Shown one piece after another: positions 1 through 8,569 of a stretch of 64,000 nucleotides of DNA; position 1 is the stretch's first letter, and every line of letters begins with the position of its first letter. Under the pieces are notes generated by a model, which did not search any database, was not told where the DNA came from, and saw only the letters and a list, made by a program, of their open reading frames with translations. Origin of the DNA: an uncultured bacterium (GTDB lineage Bacteria; Bacillota; Bacilli; Lactobacillales; Lactobacillaceae); contig CAJMLF010000006.1 in assembly GCA_905214235.1 (NCBI GenBank), positions 1 through 64,000 on the forward strand, given 5' to 3'. A program made the translations under genes and the position numbers.

Positions 1-57
1 TTTGTTTCGCACACTCGCTCTGCTCGCGTACTCAACTAGGTCTAAAGACGTTAATTA

Positions 58-93
58 AAACACCGGATGCTCACCATCTGAGCCCCGGTGTTT
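58..93 (-). terminator. Terminator of pepO
   Basis: A perfect 9-bp outer stem (AAACACCGG / CCGGTGTTT) encloses an inner GCTCA/TGAGC stem. On the minus strand it is followed by TTTTAATTAA. It lies just past the pepO stop codon. The bases 1-57 before it hold nothing I can identify. Confidence 0.8.
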
Positions 94-100
94 CTTAATG

Positions 101-2005
101 TTACCAAATGTTGACCCGGTCTTCCGGTGCCTTGTACATCTTGTCACCTGGTTGGATATCAAAGGCAGTGTAGAAGTCGGCTTGGTTTTGCGCCTGAACG
201 TTAGCCCGCAGCTTTTGCGGGGCATGGACATCAATTGAGAGAAGTAGTTGTTCATACTGCTGGGTGGCCTTCATCCGCCAAATCATGGCCCAATTGATAA
301 AGAATTCCTTGGCATTGAAGTCGTCTTCTTTCTTAGCGGCTTCAAGCGCACAGGATAGGCCACCCCCGTCGGCGATGTTTTCAGAAACGGTTAATTTCCC
401 GTTGACCTTCTGACCGGCAATCGGCAGGCCGTCAAACTCGTCGATCATCTTCTGCGCCAACTTCTTGAAATGGGCCGAATCCTCAGGGGTCCACCAGTTG
501 TTGAGGTTCCCGTACTCGTCAAAGAGGGCCCCGTTATTGTCAAAGGCGTGAGAAATTTCATGGGCAATGACGGCCCCAATTCCCCCGTAGTTTTGACTGC
601 TCGTCTGTTTGAGCGAGTAAAACGGTGCCTGCAAAATGGCAGCGGGGAAGACAATGATGTTCTTAAACGGGTGGTAGTAGGCGTTAACCGTGGCGGCACT
701 CATTTCCCACCGCATCCGGTCAACTGGCTTGTTCCAGCGGGCAAACATTTCCTTGCTGGCAACCACGGCAAGCTGGTTGAGGTTGGCAATCAAGGATTCC
801 TGTTCATCAACCTTCAGCTTATCGTAGAGGGCCGGAATCTTATCCGGGTAGCCGACCTGGATTCCCAACTTGTCGAGCTTCAGGATGGCCTTCTCCCGGG
901 TTGCCTTACTCAACCAGGTATTGTTTGCCAGCCGTCCCTTATAAACCTTGACCATCTGCTCAACCATGTGGTGAACATCGGCCTTGGCCTGTGGTCCGAA
1001 GTACTTCTTCCCATAGTAGTCTCCCGCAACCTGACTAAAGATGTCCCGGGCAAGGTAGTAGGCAAATTTCTCCTGGCTGACCGGTTTCTTACTGCCGGAA
1101 AGGGCCCGGCTGTACCGGCCATTTATTTCCCGCATCTCATCGTCCAGGTAACTGGCGTTGGCCCGGACAACGTTGATTAGTGCCCAACTCTTGAAGAGGT
1201 CAAAGTGGTCCTTCAGAATTCCATCGAGGGCCTTGAAGTAAGCCGGTTCCATGACAATCACCTTGTCAGGGGTCGACTTAACCAGCTGCTTGATTACGGC
1301 CGCAATGTCCAGTTGGTCCGTTGACCCTGCCAGTTCGGCAACACTCTGGGGGTTGTACATCTTGCTGTAATCAGCGGCTTCCTCGGCACTCTTGACGTGT
1401 GGTGCCAGTAAAGCATCAAATGCCTTGGCGTTCGCAATGTGCTGGTCAGCGGTCTTATCGTCGTAGCCAATCTTCGTTAACAGTTCCTTGACCATCCCCA
1501 ACCAGAGCTGCAGGAGCTGGTCATGCTGCTCCTTCTTTTCCTCTGCGTAGTAGCTCTTATCCGGCAGGATTAGCGAAGGCGCACCGGCGAACAGTGCGTA
1601 TACCGTTGCGTTCTTCATGTCCGCGTCGATGTCAAAGGCGACTGGTGATGGCATCCCCATCAAGATCCAGTTCCGCCACTGGGCCTGGTAATCATCATAG
1701 GAATTCAGGCCTTCGACACTGTAAAGCATCCGTTTTAACGGCTTGGGGCCCACTTTTTTCCGTAGTTTAAACTTCTTAGCCACCCGGTAAAGCTTAATCA
1801 TCTCGTTGAACCGGGCATCATCCGACTTCTCCTTACCGTCTGCGTAGGCTGCAAAGTCCGCCATCATCTGCTTATCAATGCCGTCCACCAGGTCGTTAAA
1901 ACCACCCGTTGCCGGCTTATCGTCAGGGATCTTTGCGTCCTTGATCCAATCACCGTTAACGGCCTCGTACAGGTCATCCTTGATTAGTTCCTTATTAATT
2001 GCCAC
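101..2005 (-). CDS. pepO: M13 family zinc endopeptidase PepO
   Basis: Neprilysin-like oligopeptidase that cleaves medium-sized peptides in the cytoplasm, part of lactobacillar peptide nutrition. The 634-residue product has the normal length for PepO. The zinc motif HEISH is visible in VIAHEISHAFDNNGA, followed by the downstream ENIADGGG motif that supplies the third zinc ligand; the C-terminus ends RVNIW, close to the usual M13 ending. There is no signal peptide. The start is GTG with GGAGGAG eight bases upstream. It is monocistronic with its own terminator. Confidence 0.93.
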   Translation of the reverse strand: MAINKELIKDDLYEAVNGDWIKDAKIPDDKPATGGFNDLVDGIDKQMMADFAAYADGKEKSDDARFNEMIKLYRVAKKFKLRKKVGPKPLKRMLYSVEGLNSYDDYQAQWRNWILMGMPSPVAFDIDADMKNATVYALFAGAPSLILPDKSYYAEEKKEQHDQLLQLWLGMVKELLTKIGYDDKTADQHIANAKAFDALLAPHVKSAEEAADYSKMYNPQSVAELAGSTDQLDIAAVIKQLVKSTPDKVIVMEPAYFKALDGILKDHFDLFKSWALINVVRANASYLDDEMREINGRYSRALSGSKKPVSQEKFAYYLARDIFSQVAGDYYGKKYFGPQAKADVHHMVEQMVKVYKGRLANNTWLSKATREKAILKLDKLGIQVGYPDKIPALYDKLKVDEQESLIANLNQLAVVASKEMFARWNKPVDRMRWEMSAATVNAYYHPFKNIIVFPAAILQAPFYSLKQTSSQNYGGIGAVIAHEISHAFDNNGALFDEYGNLNNWWTPEDSAHFKKLAQKMIDEFDGLPIAGQKVNGKLTVSENIADGGGLSCALEAAKKEDDFNAKEFFINWAMIWRMKATQQYEQLLLSIDVHAPQKLRANVQAQNQADFYTAFDIQPGDKMYKAPEDRVNIW

Positions 2006-2080
2006 CTTGGCTTCTCCTCCTTCAAAGGGATTTACGCTTCTTATTATACTATTTTTGTAACCGCGGCCAAATCCTAATGC

Positions 2081-2377
2081 TCAACCCGTGAACGGGGCCA
2101 GCAGGGCCTGCCGACTCCCCGCCGAAAACCACTGGGGGTGGCGGACAAGCAACTGGTTAGCAGACTGGTAGTCACCCAGGTCAACTTTCCCGGGAACCAG
2201 TTCCGCTTGCTGGAGTTGACGAGCAAAGGCGATGTCCTGCGCTTCAAACACGTCCCGGTAAATTGGCTGATCGTCTGGGTCCCAATTATCGTTGAGCAGG
2301 CCCACTGCCCGCTGATAGTCCTGGTCATGAGTGAGCACGGCCTTCATTAACGCTGGTTTTAAAAGTTGTTTTGCCAT
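2081..2377 (-). CDS. Small hypothetical protein, last gene of the mpg-moxR-VWA operon
   Basis: A 98-residue protein that I do not recognise. It is soluble, mildly acidic, rich in Gln, Asp and Leu, without signal or membrane segment. Its ATG overlaps the stop codon of the preceding VWA-like gene by one base (TAATG), so it is almost certainly translationally coupled and belongs functionally with the ATPase/VWA pair. No terminator is obvious in the short gap before pepO. Confidence 0.75.
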   Translation of the reverse strand: MAKQLLKPALMKAVLTHDQDYQRAVGLLNDNWDPDDQPIYRDVFEAQDIAFARQLQQAELVPGKVDLGDYQSANQLLVRHPQWFSAGSRQALLAPFTG

Positions 2378-3672
2378 TATTTTCCTCCTTTCCTTAGCTC
2401 GAAAACCCGGTTTGCCGGAGCAGCAACCGACAGTTGGTCACGCTTCGTGGTCAAAAGCCAGTCAACGTTGCGGTAGTGGTGGTCACGCAGGGTTTGTTCG
2501 CCCCAACCGTCGGTAATGACCACCACCACCGCCCGCTTGGAAACGTGCTGAGCCCGCAAAAAGTCAAAGATACTCTGAAAGCTGGTGCCCCCACCACCGT
2601 TTCGTTCCCGTTTCAGGTGGGTACCCGACCGTAAGCGCTGGCCAGCAGGGTGGACCTTGGCGTCAAAGGTATATACCGTTGCTTGTAGTCGGTAGTGGCG
2701 GGCCATCTGGTCAACCGCGTCCAGGGCGCTGGCTAATTCCTTGGTGGACACGGACCCCGAATTATCAATGAAGATGTAGATATCCGGTACTAAACGACTC
2801 ACCTGCCCCGGCAAGTCCATCCGGAGGGGCTGGCGACGGTTAAAGCGGGCGGACGATTCCCGTTTGCCCGCCGCAATGTTACCCAGCTGCTGGCGAAGGA
2901 TTGTCTGCCAAAGGGGTGTCGCCGCTTTTACCGGCGTGGCTTCCACAGCCTGGCGAACACTCCCCGGAAGTAACCCCCGGTCACGTTGGGGCGTCTGGGC
3001 CCACGCCTGCTTAACGAGCTGACGGAGCTTGGTCAGCCGCACGCTCTGTCGGGTGCCAGTAACGTTATCGGTCCGTCCCCATCCCGCATGGGTATCCGTA
3101 CCCGGCTGCTTTTTACCGGGCGCGGACTGGCTTCCCGTTTGGTCACCGCTTAATTTAATGCCGGCCGCCCGGAGGCGTTCTTGCTCTTGGGGTGTTAATT
3201 TCTGCAAAATCGCCAGGTAGTCGTGCGAATCCTGCTTAGGTGAGAGGCGCCGGTGTAAAACCCGCTCTAGCTGGGCGAGGGTGGCCGTGTTTTGCGGAGC
3301 CGCCGGCAGGTACTGGTTGACAGCAACATCGGTGGCCACCTTGGCCAAGCCCGGGTGCGGGTAATTCGCGTAACGGGCCGGGTGCTGCCAAACCACGTGG
3401 AGGGCTTCATGCTCCAATAGTAGCTCTGCATCATCATCCCGCATTTTGGCAAGGCGGTCGGGGTTAAGGCGGAGGACGAGTTGGTCACCATCCCAGGCCA
3501 ATCCAGCGATCCCCTCTTCAGTTGACGTTAGCTTGCGGGGGATTTGAAGGAGGACCTCACCCAAGAAGCGGTTATGGTGGAGGACCTGCGCCACCAAGTG
3601 GTTTAACCGGTCCGCCTGGTCGGGGCCTTTCTCTGGTGGGTGCTTCTCAAATATCTTATGCCACCAGGCCAT
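2377..3672 (-). CDS. VWA-like domain protein with putative metallopeptidase motif (DUF2201-type)
   Basis: 431 residues. The N-terminal half carries HEALH in a LLEHEALHVVWQH context, a putative zinc-peptidase motif. The C-terminal third has a von Willebrand A-like fold signature with DNSGS (a MIDAS-type metal site) and a later TDGWGE. The middle is Gln/Pro/Thr-rich. Proteins of this type are encoded next to MoxR AAA ATPases and are thought to act as their partners, in the manner of ViaA with RavA; substrates are unknown. Both gene junctions are one-base TAATG overlaps, indicating stoichiometric coexpression. Confidence 0.85.
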   Translation of the reverse strand: MAWWHKIFEKHPPEKGPDQADRLNHLVAQVLHHNRFLGEVLLQIPRKLTSTEEGIAGLAWDGDQLVLRLNPDRLAKMRDDDAELLLEHEALHVVWQHPARYANYPHPGLAKVATDVAVNQYLPAAPQNTATLAQLERVLHRRLSPKQDSHDYLAILQKLTPQEQERLRAAGIKLSGDQTGSQSAPGKKQPGTDTHAGWGRTDNVTGTRQSVRLTKLRQLVKQAWAQTPQRDRGLLPGSVRQAVEATPVKAATPLWQTILRQQLGNIAAGKRESSARFNRRQPLRMDLPGQVSRLVPDIYIFIDNSGSVSTKELASALDAVDQMARHYRLQATVYTFDAKVHPAGQRLRSGTHLKRERNGGGGTSFQSIFDFLRAQHVSKRAVVVVITDGWGEQTLRDHHYRNVDWLLTTKRDQLSVAAPANRVFELRKGGK

Positions 3673-4826
3673 TAGTGCCGGTCCTCCTGGGTTGCAATTT
3701 GCGCGAGCCGCTGGTATAGGGCGGCAACCTGACCGGTCGGTTGTTGCTTGGCAACCTGGTACATTTTTTCTAGGAGGCGGTCACCCTTTTCCCCCACGGA
3801 ATGGGCAATGGCGACCTGGCCATCCGGGCTGACCTTCGCTAGTAAGTCGTTGAATAGTGCCGCCCCCGTTTCTGTGGCCAATGACGACGCATCCTCTTTC
3901 AACCAGTCACGAAGGAGGTTGAGCTTGGTGGCCTCATCAGCTTGGCCAAACTTTGCCGCCCCCGCTGATGAGGTCCGCAGCTTTTCAAGGGTGAGTTCGT
4001 TCCCCTGAGCCAGGACAAACTCAGCAAAGGAGGTGCCGACTTCCACCCCAAGGTCCCCACTAAAAAGGTCGGCTGCCAATTCCCGCTGACTGCTGGAAGG
4101 GAGTTTTTGGAGCTGGTCGAGGTTTCTTGCTACCCGTTCCCAGGCCCGCGGTGTTGGCTGTAGGTCCTCACTTTCCGGGTCAATGATACTGAGCCGGGTT
4201 GGGTGGGCGCGGAGGTAATTAATTACTAGCTGGTTAAGTCCCTGCTGCTGGGCCCATCGCAGCCACTCGTCAGTCGACGTTGTCATGACCAGGCGGACGG
4301 TCCGGTCCCTAATTGCGGCATCCCCTACGGCAACATCGTATTCCCGGTCACTAAAGCCCGCCATGCTACTGTCCGGATTTTCGGCAATCACGATGTGGAC
4401 CTGGTCAGGCAAACGGAGGGCGTTAATCTGTCGCTGAAGGACCAGGTTCATAAGCTCACTCTGGACAGCCTGACTCCCCCGGTTAAATTCATCGAGGAAC
4501 CAGATGATGGGATGGTCAGGTTTTGCTTCAGCATGTTTGATGATTTGAACGAGGGTCGCTGAATAACCAAATTGGACGTTGGCGAGCCGCCCATAATTGG
4601 CAGTTTCCACAAATGAGTCACTGGTGAGCGGTGGTACTGGAATTGCAAGGTCCCCCTTCTCACTCAGGCTAACCACCGTTGTAAAGAGGGCCGCGCCCGT
4701 CTTTTGGGCAACCTCATTTACGAGGGCGGACTTGCCGATTCCCGCGTCCCCGACAATGTTAGGAACGTTTCCCGCCCGCATTACCAGTGGGACGGCCGTC
4801 AGTAATTGTTGGTATGTAAGTGCCAT
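3672..4826 (-). CDS. MoxR-type AAA+ ATPase
   Basis: 384 residues. Walker A is GDAGIGKS near residue 26-33, Walker B is WFLDEFNRG, and a sensor-1 Asn lies in IAENPD. This is the MoxR/RavA layout, a chaperone-like ATPase working on a VWA-domain partner, which here is the next gene. The C-terminal part (about 250-384) is helical and probably the lid plus an extra domain. The ATG directly follows the mpg stop codon (TAG-ATG, no gap). Confidence 0.88.
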   Translation of the reverse strand: MALTYQQLLTAVPLVMRAGNVPNIVGDAGIGKSALVNEVAQKTGAALFTTVVSLSEKGDLAIPVPPLTSDSFVETANYGRLANVQFGYSATLVQIIKHAEAKPDHPIIWFLDEFNRGSQAVQSELMNLVLQRQINALRLPDQVHIVIAENPDSSMAGFSDREYDVAVGDAAIRDRTVRLVMTTSTDEWLRWAQQQGLNQLVINYLRAHPTRLSIIDPESEDLQPTPRAWERVARNLDQLQKLPSSSQRELAADLFSGDLGVEVGTSFAEFVLAQGNELTLEKLRTSSAGAAKFGQADEATKLNLLRDWLKEDASSLATETGAALFNDLLAKVSPDGQVAIAHSVGEKGDRLLEKMYQVAKQQPTGQVAALYQRLAQIATQEDRH

Positions 4827-5459
4827 CTAATCCCTCCAACCGTACTTTTCAAGGCCCATTTCACGTTTCCGCAGCCCCGAGACGTACGGGTTGCCCGCAA
4901 CGTAAAAGCGCCAGGGCTTTTTGCCGTCTTTTCCCGCCAGGTTAACCCCAACTCTGGGACCAGCAATTATTTCCCGGGGAATTTTAAACCGGTCGAAGTC
5001 CACAGCCAGCCGGTTACCTTCCATCGGCTGACCATCAAGTTGCCGTGAGTGGATCCCCAGGGCCTGCACCAGTTTAGCGGGGCCATTACTAATATTGAAG
5101 CCGGTCATTCCCCGGTGTTTTGCCATCAACTCCTGGCCTTGGGCGGGTTCCATCCCCCGCAGCAAAACACCCTGGGGTTCCTCTGCATCTTGAACCACGA
5201 TGTCGAAGCAGTAGTGGCCACGAATCTGGTAGAGGTAAATATTACCGGGCTGCCCATAGAGTGACTCTGAATAGGATGTCCGCCGGCCGTTAAAGGCGTG
5301 GGAGGCGGAGTCATTTTCGCCCAGGTAGGCTTCGCACTCGACAATGTAGCCAGCCGTCACCCCGTCTGGTCCCTGGTAACGCACCAGTTTTCCCAAGAGG
5401 TCACGGGCAATTATGGTCGTTGGCCGGCCAGTAAAAAATTTTTGATACGCAGACAGCAA
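4827..5459 (-). CDS. mpg: 3-methyladenine DNA glycosylase, AAG/Mpg family
   Basis: Base-excision repair glycosylase that removes alkylated and deaminated purines. Family marks are LLGKLVR, YIVECEAYLG, the Asn-Gly/Arg-Arg-Thr region (NGRRTSYSESLYG), and GPAKLVQALGI followed by GPRVGV. About 210 residues, normal length. A longer frame begins with ATG at 5477, but that ATG lies immediately before AGGAGG, which is the likely ribosome-binding site for TTG at 5459, so I prefer 5459. It leads a four-gene operon with an ATPase/VWA pair, an unusual partner for a glycosylase. Confidence 0.88.
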   Translation of the reverse strand: MLSAYQKFFTGRPTTIIARDLLGKLVRYQGPDGVTAGYIVECEAYLGENDSASHAFNGRRTSYSESLYGQPGNIYLYQIRGHYCFDIVVQDAEEPQGVLLRGMEPAQGQELMAKHRGMTGFNISNGPAKLVQALGIHSRQLDGQPMEGNRLAVDFDRFKIPREIIAGPRVGVNLAGKDGKKPWRFYVAGNPYVSGLRKREMGLEKYGWRD

Positions 5460-5524
5460 AATTGAATTCCTCCTCATTTGGACTATCCTAAAGGTACCAC
5501 ATAATCAAAGGAGTTTAGCAAATT

Positions 5525-5881
5525 ATGATCAAAGTCGAACAAATCTACCATAAGCCAGCAGACATGGACGGGTGCCGGATCCTGGTTGACCGTCTCTGGC
5601 CCCGTGGCATGTCAAAGGTAAACGCCCACCTGGATTATTGGCTTAAGGAAGTGGGCCCCAGTAATGACCTCCGGAAGTGGTTCGGCCACGATCCTGCTAA
5701 GTATGACGAATTCAAGGACCGCTACCTCGCCGAGTTAAAGGACAACGTGGCCTACGATATTCTGAAGGAGGTTATCACTATCCACGCCGATGAGGATATC
5801 ATCCTCCTATTTGGTGCTAAGGATGAAACTCACAACCAAGCAATTATCCTGAAGGAACAGTTAGAAAAGGAACTTCAGTAA
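5525..5881 (+). CDS. DUF488 (YeaO-like) family protein
   Basis: 118 residues with the family signature VDRLWPRG near the N-terminus and the conserved WLKEVGPSNDLRKWFGHDP stretch. The biochemical role of the family is not established. It has a good ribosome-binding site (AAAGGAG) and is divergent from mpg with about 65 bp between the two starts, so the two promoters overlap in space. It ends before a strong bidirectional terminator. Confidence 0.85.
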   Translation: MIKVEQIYHKPADMDGCRILVDRLWPRGMSKVNAHLDYWLKEVGPSNDLRKWFGHDPAKYDEFKDRYLAELKDNVAYDILKEVITIHADEDIILLFGAKDETHNQAIILKEQLEKELQ

Positions 5882-5907
5882 CTACTAGCCATAAAATATT
5901 GTTAAAT

Positions 5908-5953
5908 AAAATGGCCCTGAGCGTCGATTAACCAAACGCTCAGGACCATTTTT
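5908..5953. terminator. Bidirectional terminator
   Basis: The stem CCTGAGCGT / ACGCTCAGG is extended by AAAATGG / CCATTTT, with T runs on both strands. It separates the DUF488 gene from the convergent two-gene unit at 5962-6679. Confidence 0.85.
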
Positions 5954-5961
5954 GTTCATAA

Positions 5962-6288
5962 TTATTTTTTCTGTTCTAGCACTGCCAGGCCCTGGTTAAG
6001 GACATCAGCTTCGACCTTAACCGTTAAGAAGCGCTGGAGGGGTGTCTCACTGTGGCGGTTCTTGAAGGCCATTGGTTCAGCTGCCAGGATGACGACCGGG
6101 AGGTTATTCTCCGTCAGCATCAACTGGCCGGGGCCCTGGTATTTGCCCTTGGTGTGCTTACCCGTCCGCCAGGTATGCAACTTGGCATCCCCGTTCTGGT
6201 CAACCTTTAGTTGGTACTTACCGTCGGCGTCCGCCTCAACCGGAATCCCCGTAAACTTTTGCACGTCATACTTATCTTTCTTACTCAT
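5962..6288 (-). CDS. Hypothetical protein (108 aa)
   Basis: Not recognised. A soluble, Lys- and Gln-rich protein with no signal or membrane segment; the N-terminus is strongly charged (MSKKDKYDV). It overlaps the end of the upstream gene (6281-6679) by 8 bases, so the two are translated as a coupled pair. Confidence 0.7.
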   Translation of the reverse strand: MSKKDKYDVQKFTGIPVEADADGKYQLKVDQNGDAKLHTWRTGKHTKGKYQGPGQLMLTENNLPVVILAAEPMAFKNRHSETPLQRFLTVKVEADVLNQGLAVLEQKK

Positions 6289-6679
6289 TTTCCTTGATGG
6301 CCTCGCCTTTAGTCTTGATCTCTAACAGGTGGTAAAAGTAGCCCGCCTGCATCGCTGCCGCCCAGGTACCGCGCTGGACATCTTCCCCGTCAATGATCAA
6401 AGACAGCATTGCATTTGCCGCCCGTACATTGTTGATTAGGATTACCTGACCAACCGTGACTGCCGTCATCTTGGGGTGGACGTGGAAGTGGCGCAGCACT
6501 TTTCGGTACTTGGGCACGTAAGCTGAGCTCTGTTTAAACTCGCGGACAAAGTCAAGGAGTTCTTGGTCGTAGAGGGGATAGCCGGCACGAATCAGTCCAT
6601 CTTCCGGACGGGAGATCGTCCACGCCACCTTTCGCCCAATCATTTTCTTAAAGTACTTCTGCTCAGCCTGCCAGTTCAT
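6281..6679 (-). CDS. Hypothetical protein (132 aa)
   Basis: Not recognised. The visible feature is a basic N-terminal half followed by a hydrophobic stretch VTVGQVILINN. The frame is open from GTG at 6688, but AAAGGTG is spaced correctly for ATG at 6679 (MNWQAEQKY), which I take as the start. It is the first gene of a two-gene minus-strand unit. Confidence 0.7.
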   Translation of the reverse strand: MNWQAEQKYFKKMIGRKVAWTISRPEDGLIRAGYPLYDQELLDFVREFKQSSAYVPKYRKVLRHFHVHPKMTAVTVGQVILINNVRAANAMLSLIIDGEDVQRGTWAAAMQAGYFYHLLEIKTKGEAIKENE

Positions 6680-6797
6680 TTGTTTCACCTTTTATCTTTT
6701 TTCTTTATAGTGTACCGATTTTCGCGATGAATGTCACTCGCCAGGGCGAATAAATTAGTGGTATTGTGGAGGTAATTAATAATAGGGGGTAATTTAG

Positions 6798-7439
6798 ATG
6801 AAACAAGCACCGATTACTGCAGAACAAATGCGGCACTATGATTCATACACCATTAACACAATTGGGGTCCCATCACTGGTCCTCATGGAACGGGCGGCCC
6901 TGGCCGTACGGGATGAAATCCTAAACGCCTTCCCACTCAACCTCGGGCACGTTGTTGTGGTCGCTGGTAGTGGTAACAACGGTGGTGACGGTCTTGACGT
7001 TGCCCGCCTTCTCCACATTGCTGGTGTCCAGGTAACCATCTTGAACGTCGGTAACCCGGACCACGCCTCCGATGAGCACAAGGTTCAGGATAAGATTTGC
7101 CAATACTACCAAATCTCACAAACCACTGACCTGGCAGTACTGAAACAGGCAACCCTAATTGTCGACGCCATGTTTGGGATTGGGATTGACCGTCCCGTCA
7201 AGGGTAACTACGCCGACGCTATTAAGGCAATTAACGACTGCGATGCGGTTGTCGTTGCCGTTGACATGCCATCCGGAATCAACACGGACAGTGGCGAGGT
7301 AATGGGAGTCGCCGTCAAGGCCACCACAACCGTCACCTTTGCCTTCAATAAGGTTGGCCTGACCAAGGGTGATGGCCAAAAGTATGCCGGCCGGATTGTC
7401 ATTGCCGATGACATGGGCACCTACGCAACTGACAAATAA
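6798..7439 (+). CDS. nnrE: NAD(P)H-hydrate epimerase
   Basis: Repairs damaged NAD(P)HX by interconverting the R and S epimers. The 213-residue single-domain YjeF_N protein shows AGSGNNGGDGLDVARLL (nucleotide site), DAMFGIG and VAVDMPSGINTDSG. The ADP/ATP-dependent dehydratase domain that is fused to it in many bacteria is absent here and would have to be encoded elsewhere. The following reductase gene starts 20 bases on, so they may be cotranscribed. Confidence 0.92.
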   Translation: MKQAPITAEQMRHYDSYTINTIGVPSLVLMERAALAVRDEILNAFPLNLGHVVVVAGSGNNGGDGLDVARLLHIAGVQVTILNVGNPDHASDEHKVQDKICQYYQISQTTDLAVLKQATLIVDAMFGIGIDRPVKGNYADAIKAINDCDAVVVAVDMPSGINTDSGEVMGVAVKATTTVTFAFNKVGLTKGDGQKYAGRIVIADDMGTYATDK

Positions 7440-7459
7440 ATACCAAAGGCGGGATAAAA

Positions 7460-8278
7460 ATGATTCATAACGAAACAATCGACCACCAAGTTAACCACCG
7501 GACCATCCGGGCATTTAAAAAGCAAACGTTAAGTGAAGAACAGTTAACGACCCTGTACGAAGCTGCCCGTCATACCTCCACTAGTATGTTCATGCAGCAA
7601 TTCAGCATTCTTCACGTCACGGACCCGCAACTGCGCACACAGGTTCGGGAAATCTCTAAGCAGCCGTACGTTGGCGCTAACGGGGACCTCTTTATCTTTA
7701 TTGTCGACCTCTACCGGAACCAGCAAATTAGGGAGCAGAAGGGCAATGACGACGGCCGCCTGCACACCACTGACATCTTCATGCAGGCCGTGGAAGACAC
7801 CACCCTGGCCGTGCAGAACTTCCTCACGGCTGCCGAAAGCATGGGCCTGGGCGGGGTTATCCTTGGGTCCATTAAGAACGACCCGGCAAAGCTCGTCCAG
7901 GTTCTCGATTTGCCAAAGATGACCTTGCCCCTCCTGGGCATCCAAGTTGGGGTCCCAGACCAAGAACCGCAACTAAAGCCCCGGCTGCCACAACGGTTTG
8001 TCGCCTTTGCAAATCACTACCCACGGGACTTCAAAGTTGCCGACCTGGCAGAATATAACCAGGTTGTCACCCAGTACTACGACCTCCGGGACGCCAACCG
8101 ACGGATTGACTCCTTTACCAAGCAGATCAACGGTGACAAGTTAAATAACCACTTTAGCAAGCGGGACGAGCTTGCCCAGGTTATCCAAAAGCAGGGGTTG
8201 GCCTCGACTGGGGAAGGGACCTACAAAAATAACCTAGCGCGTGGGCTTCTTTGGCGTGCCTCAATTACAGTCATTTAG
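7460..8278 (+). CDS. NfrA-like NADPH-dependent nitro/flavin reductase
   Basis: FMN-dependent oxidoreductase of the nitroreductase superfamily. Visible marks are HRTIRAFK at the N-terminus, the ARHTSTSMFMQQF substrate/FMN segment and AESMGLGGVILGSI in the core. The expected family length is about 250 residues; here the frame runs to 272. The last 25 or so residues, after VIQKQGL, look unrelated to the family and lie over the CorA remnant, so the C-terminus appears rebuilt by a deletion junction. The core is intact and probably active. Confidence 0.85.
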   Translation: MIHNETIDHQVNHRTIRAFKKQTLSEEQLTTLYEAARHTSTSMFMQQFSILHVTDPQLRTQVREISKQPYVGANGDLFIFIVDLYRNQQIREQKGNDDGRLHTTDIFMQAVEDTTLAVQNFLTAAESMGLGGVILGSIKNDPAKLVQVLDLPKMTLPLLGIQVGVPDQEPQLKPRLPQRFVAFANHYPRDFKVADLAEYNQVVTQYYDLRDANRRIDSFTKQINGDKLNNHFSKRDELAQVIQKQGLASTGEGTYKNNLARGLLWRASITVI

Positions 8279-8495
8279 TCACATGGATAACAACCTCAAC
8301 CATTTAATGAAGTACTTAGACTCCGCTGGACTGGTAATCGCAGTCATCGCCCTCGTGACCGGCTTTATGGGGATGAACGTTGGCGGATTACCCTGGAAGG
8401 CATCCACCAATGGCTTCATTCTTACCTGCATTGTTGCCCTTATTCTGGCAACAGCGACCGGCATCTACCTTAAACGCAAAAGTTTTAATGACTAA
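8241..8495 (+). pseudogene. C-terminal remnant of a CorA-type metal transporter
   Basis: The reading frame encodes a short piece with GFMGMNVGG, the CorA-family Gly-Met-Asn selectivity motif between its two membrane helices, preceded by NNLNHLMKYLDSAG and followed by a second hydrophobic helix and KRKSFND. That is the last 70 or so residues of a protein normally about 300 long; the cytoplasmic domain is missing. GTG at 8241 or ATG at 8283 could start it, but no convincing ribosome-binding site is seen. A remnant fused by deletion to the reductase gene is the simplest reading. Confidence 0.7.
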
Positions 8496-8499
8496 CTAT

Positions 8500-8550
8500 A
8501 AAGGGGACCACCAGAATCCGGAAATTTCGGATGCTGGTGGTCCCCTTTTA
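8500..8550. terminator. Terminator between corA remnant and hisS
   Basis: Long stem AAAGGGGACCACCAG / CTGGTGGTCCCCTTT around an inner ATCCGGAAATTTCGGAT palindrome. The T run is clear on the plus strand and weak on the minus strand, where it would serve hisS. Confidence 0.85.
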
Positions 8551-8569
8551 TTTTCAATAATATCAAACT

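Noticed and set aside
1..57. Possible gene end or repeat at the left edge
   Set aside because: Too short to judge; no frame or repeat recognisable.
470..1180. 236-codon plus-strand frame opposite pepO
   Set aside because: Shadow of pepO, which has all M13 motifs.
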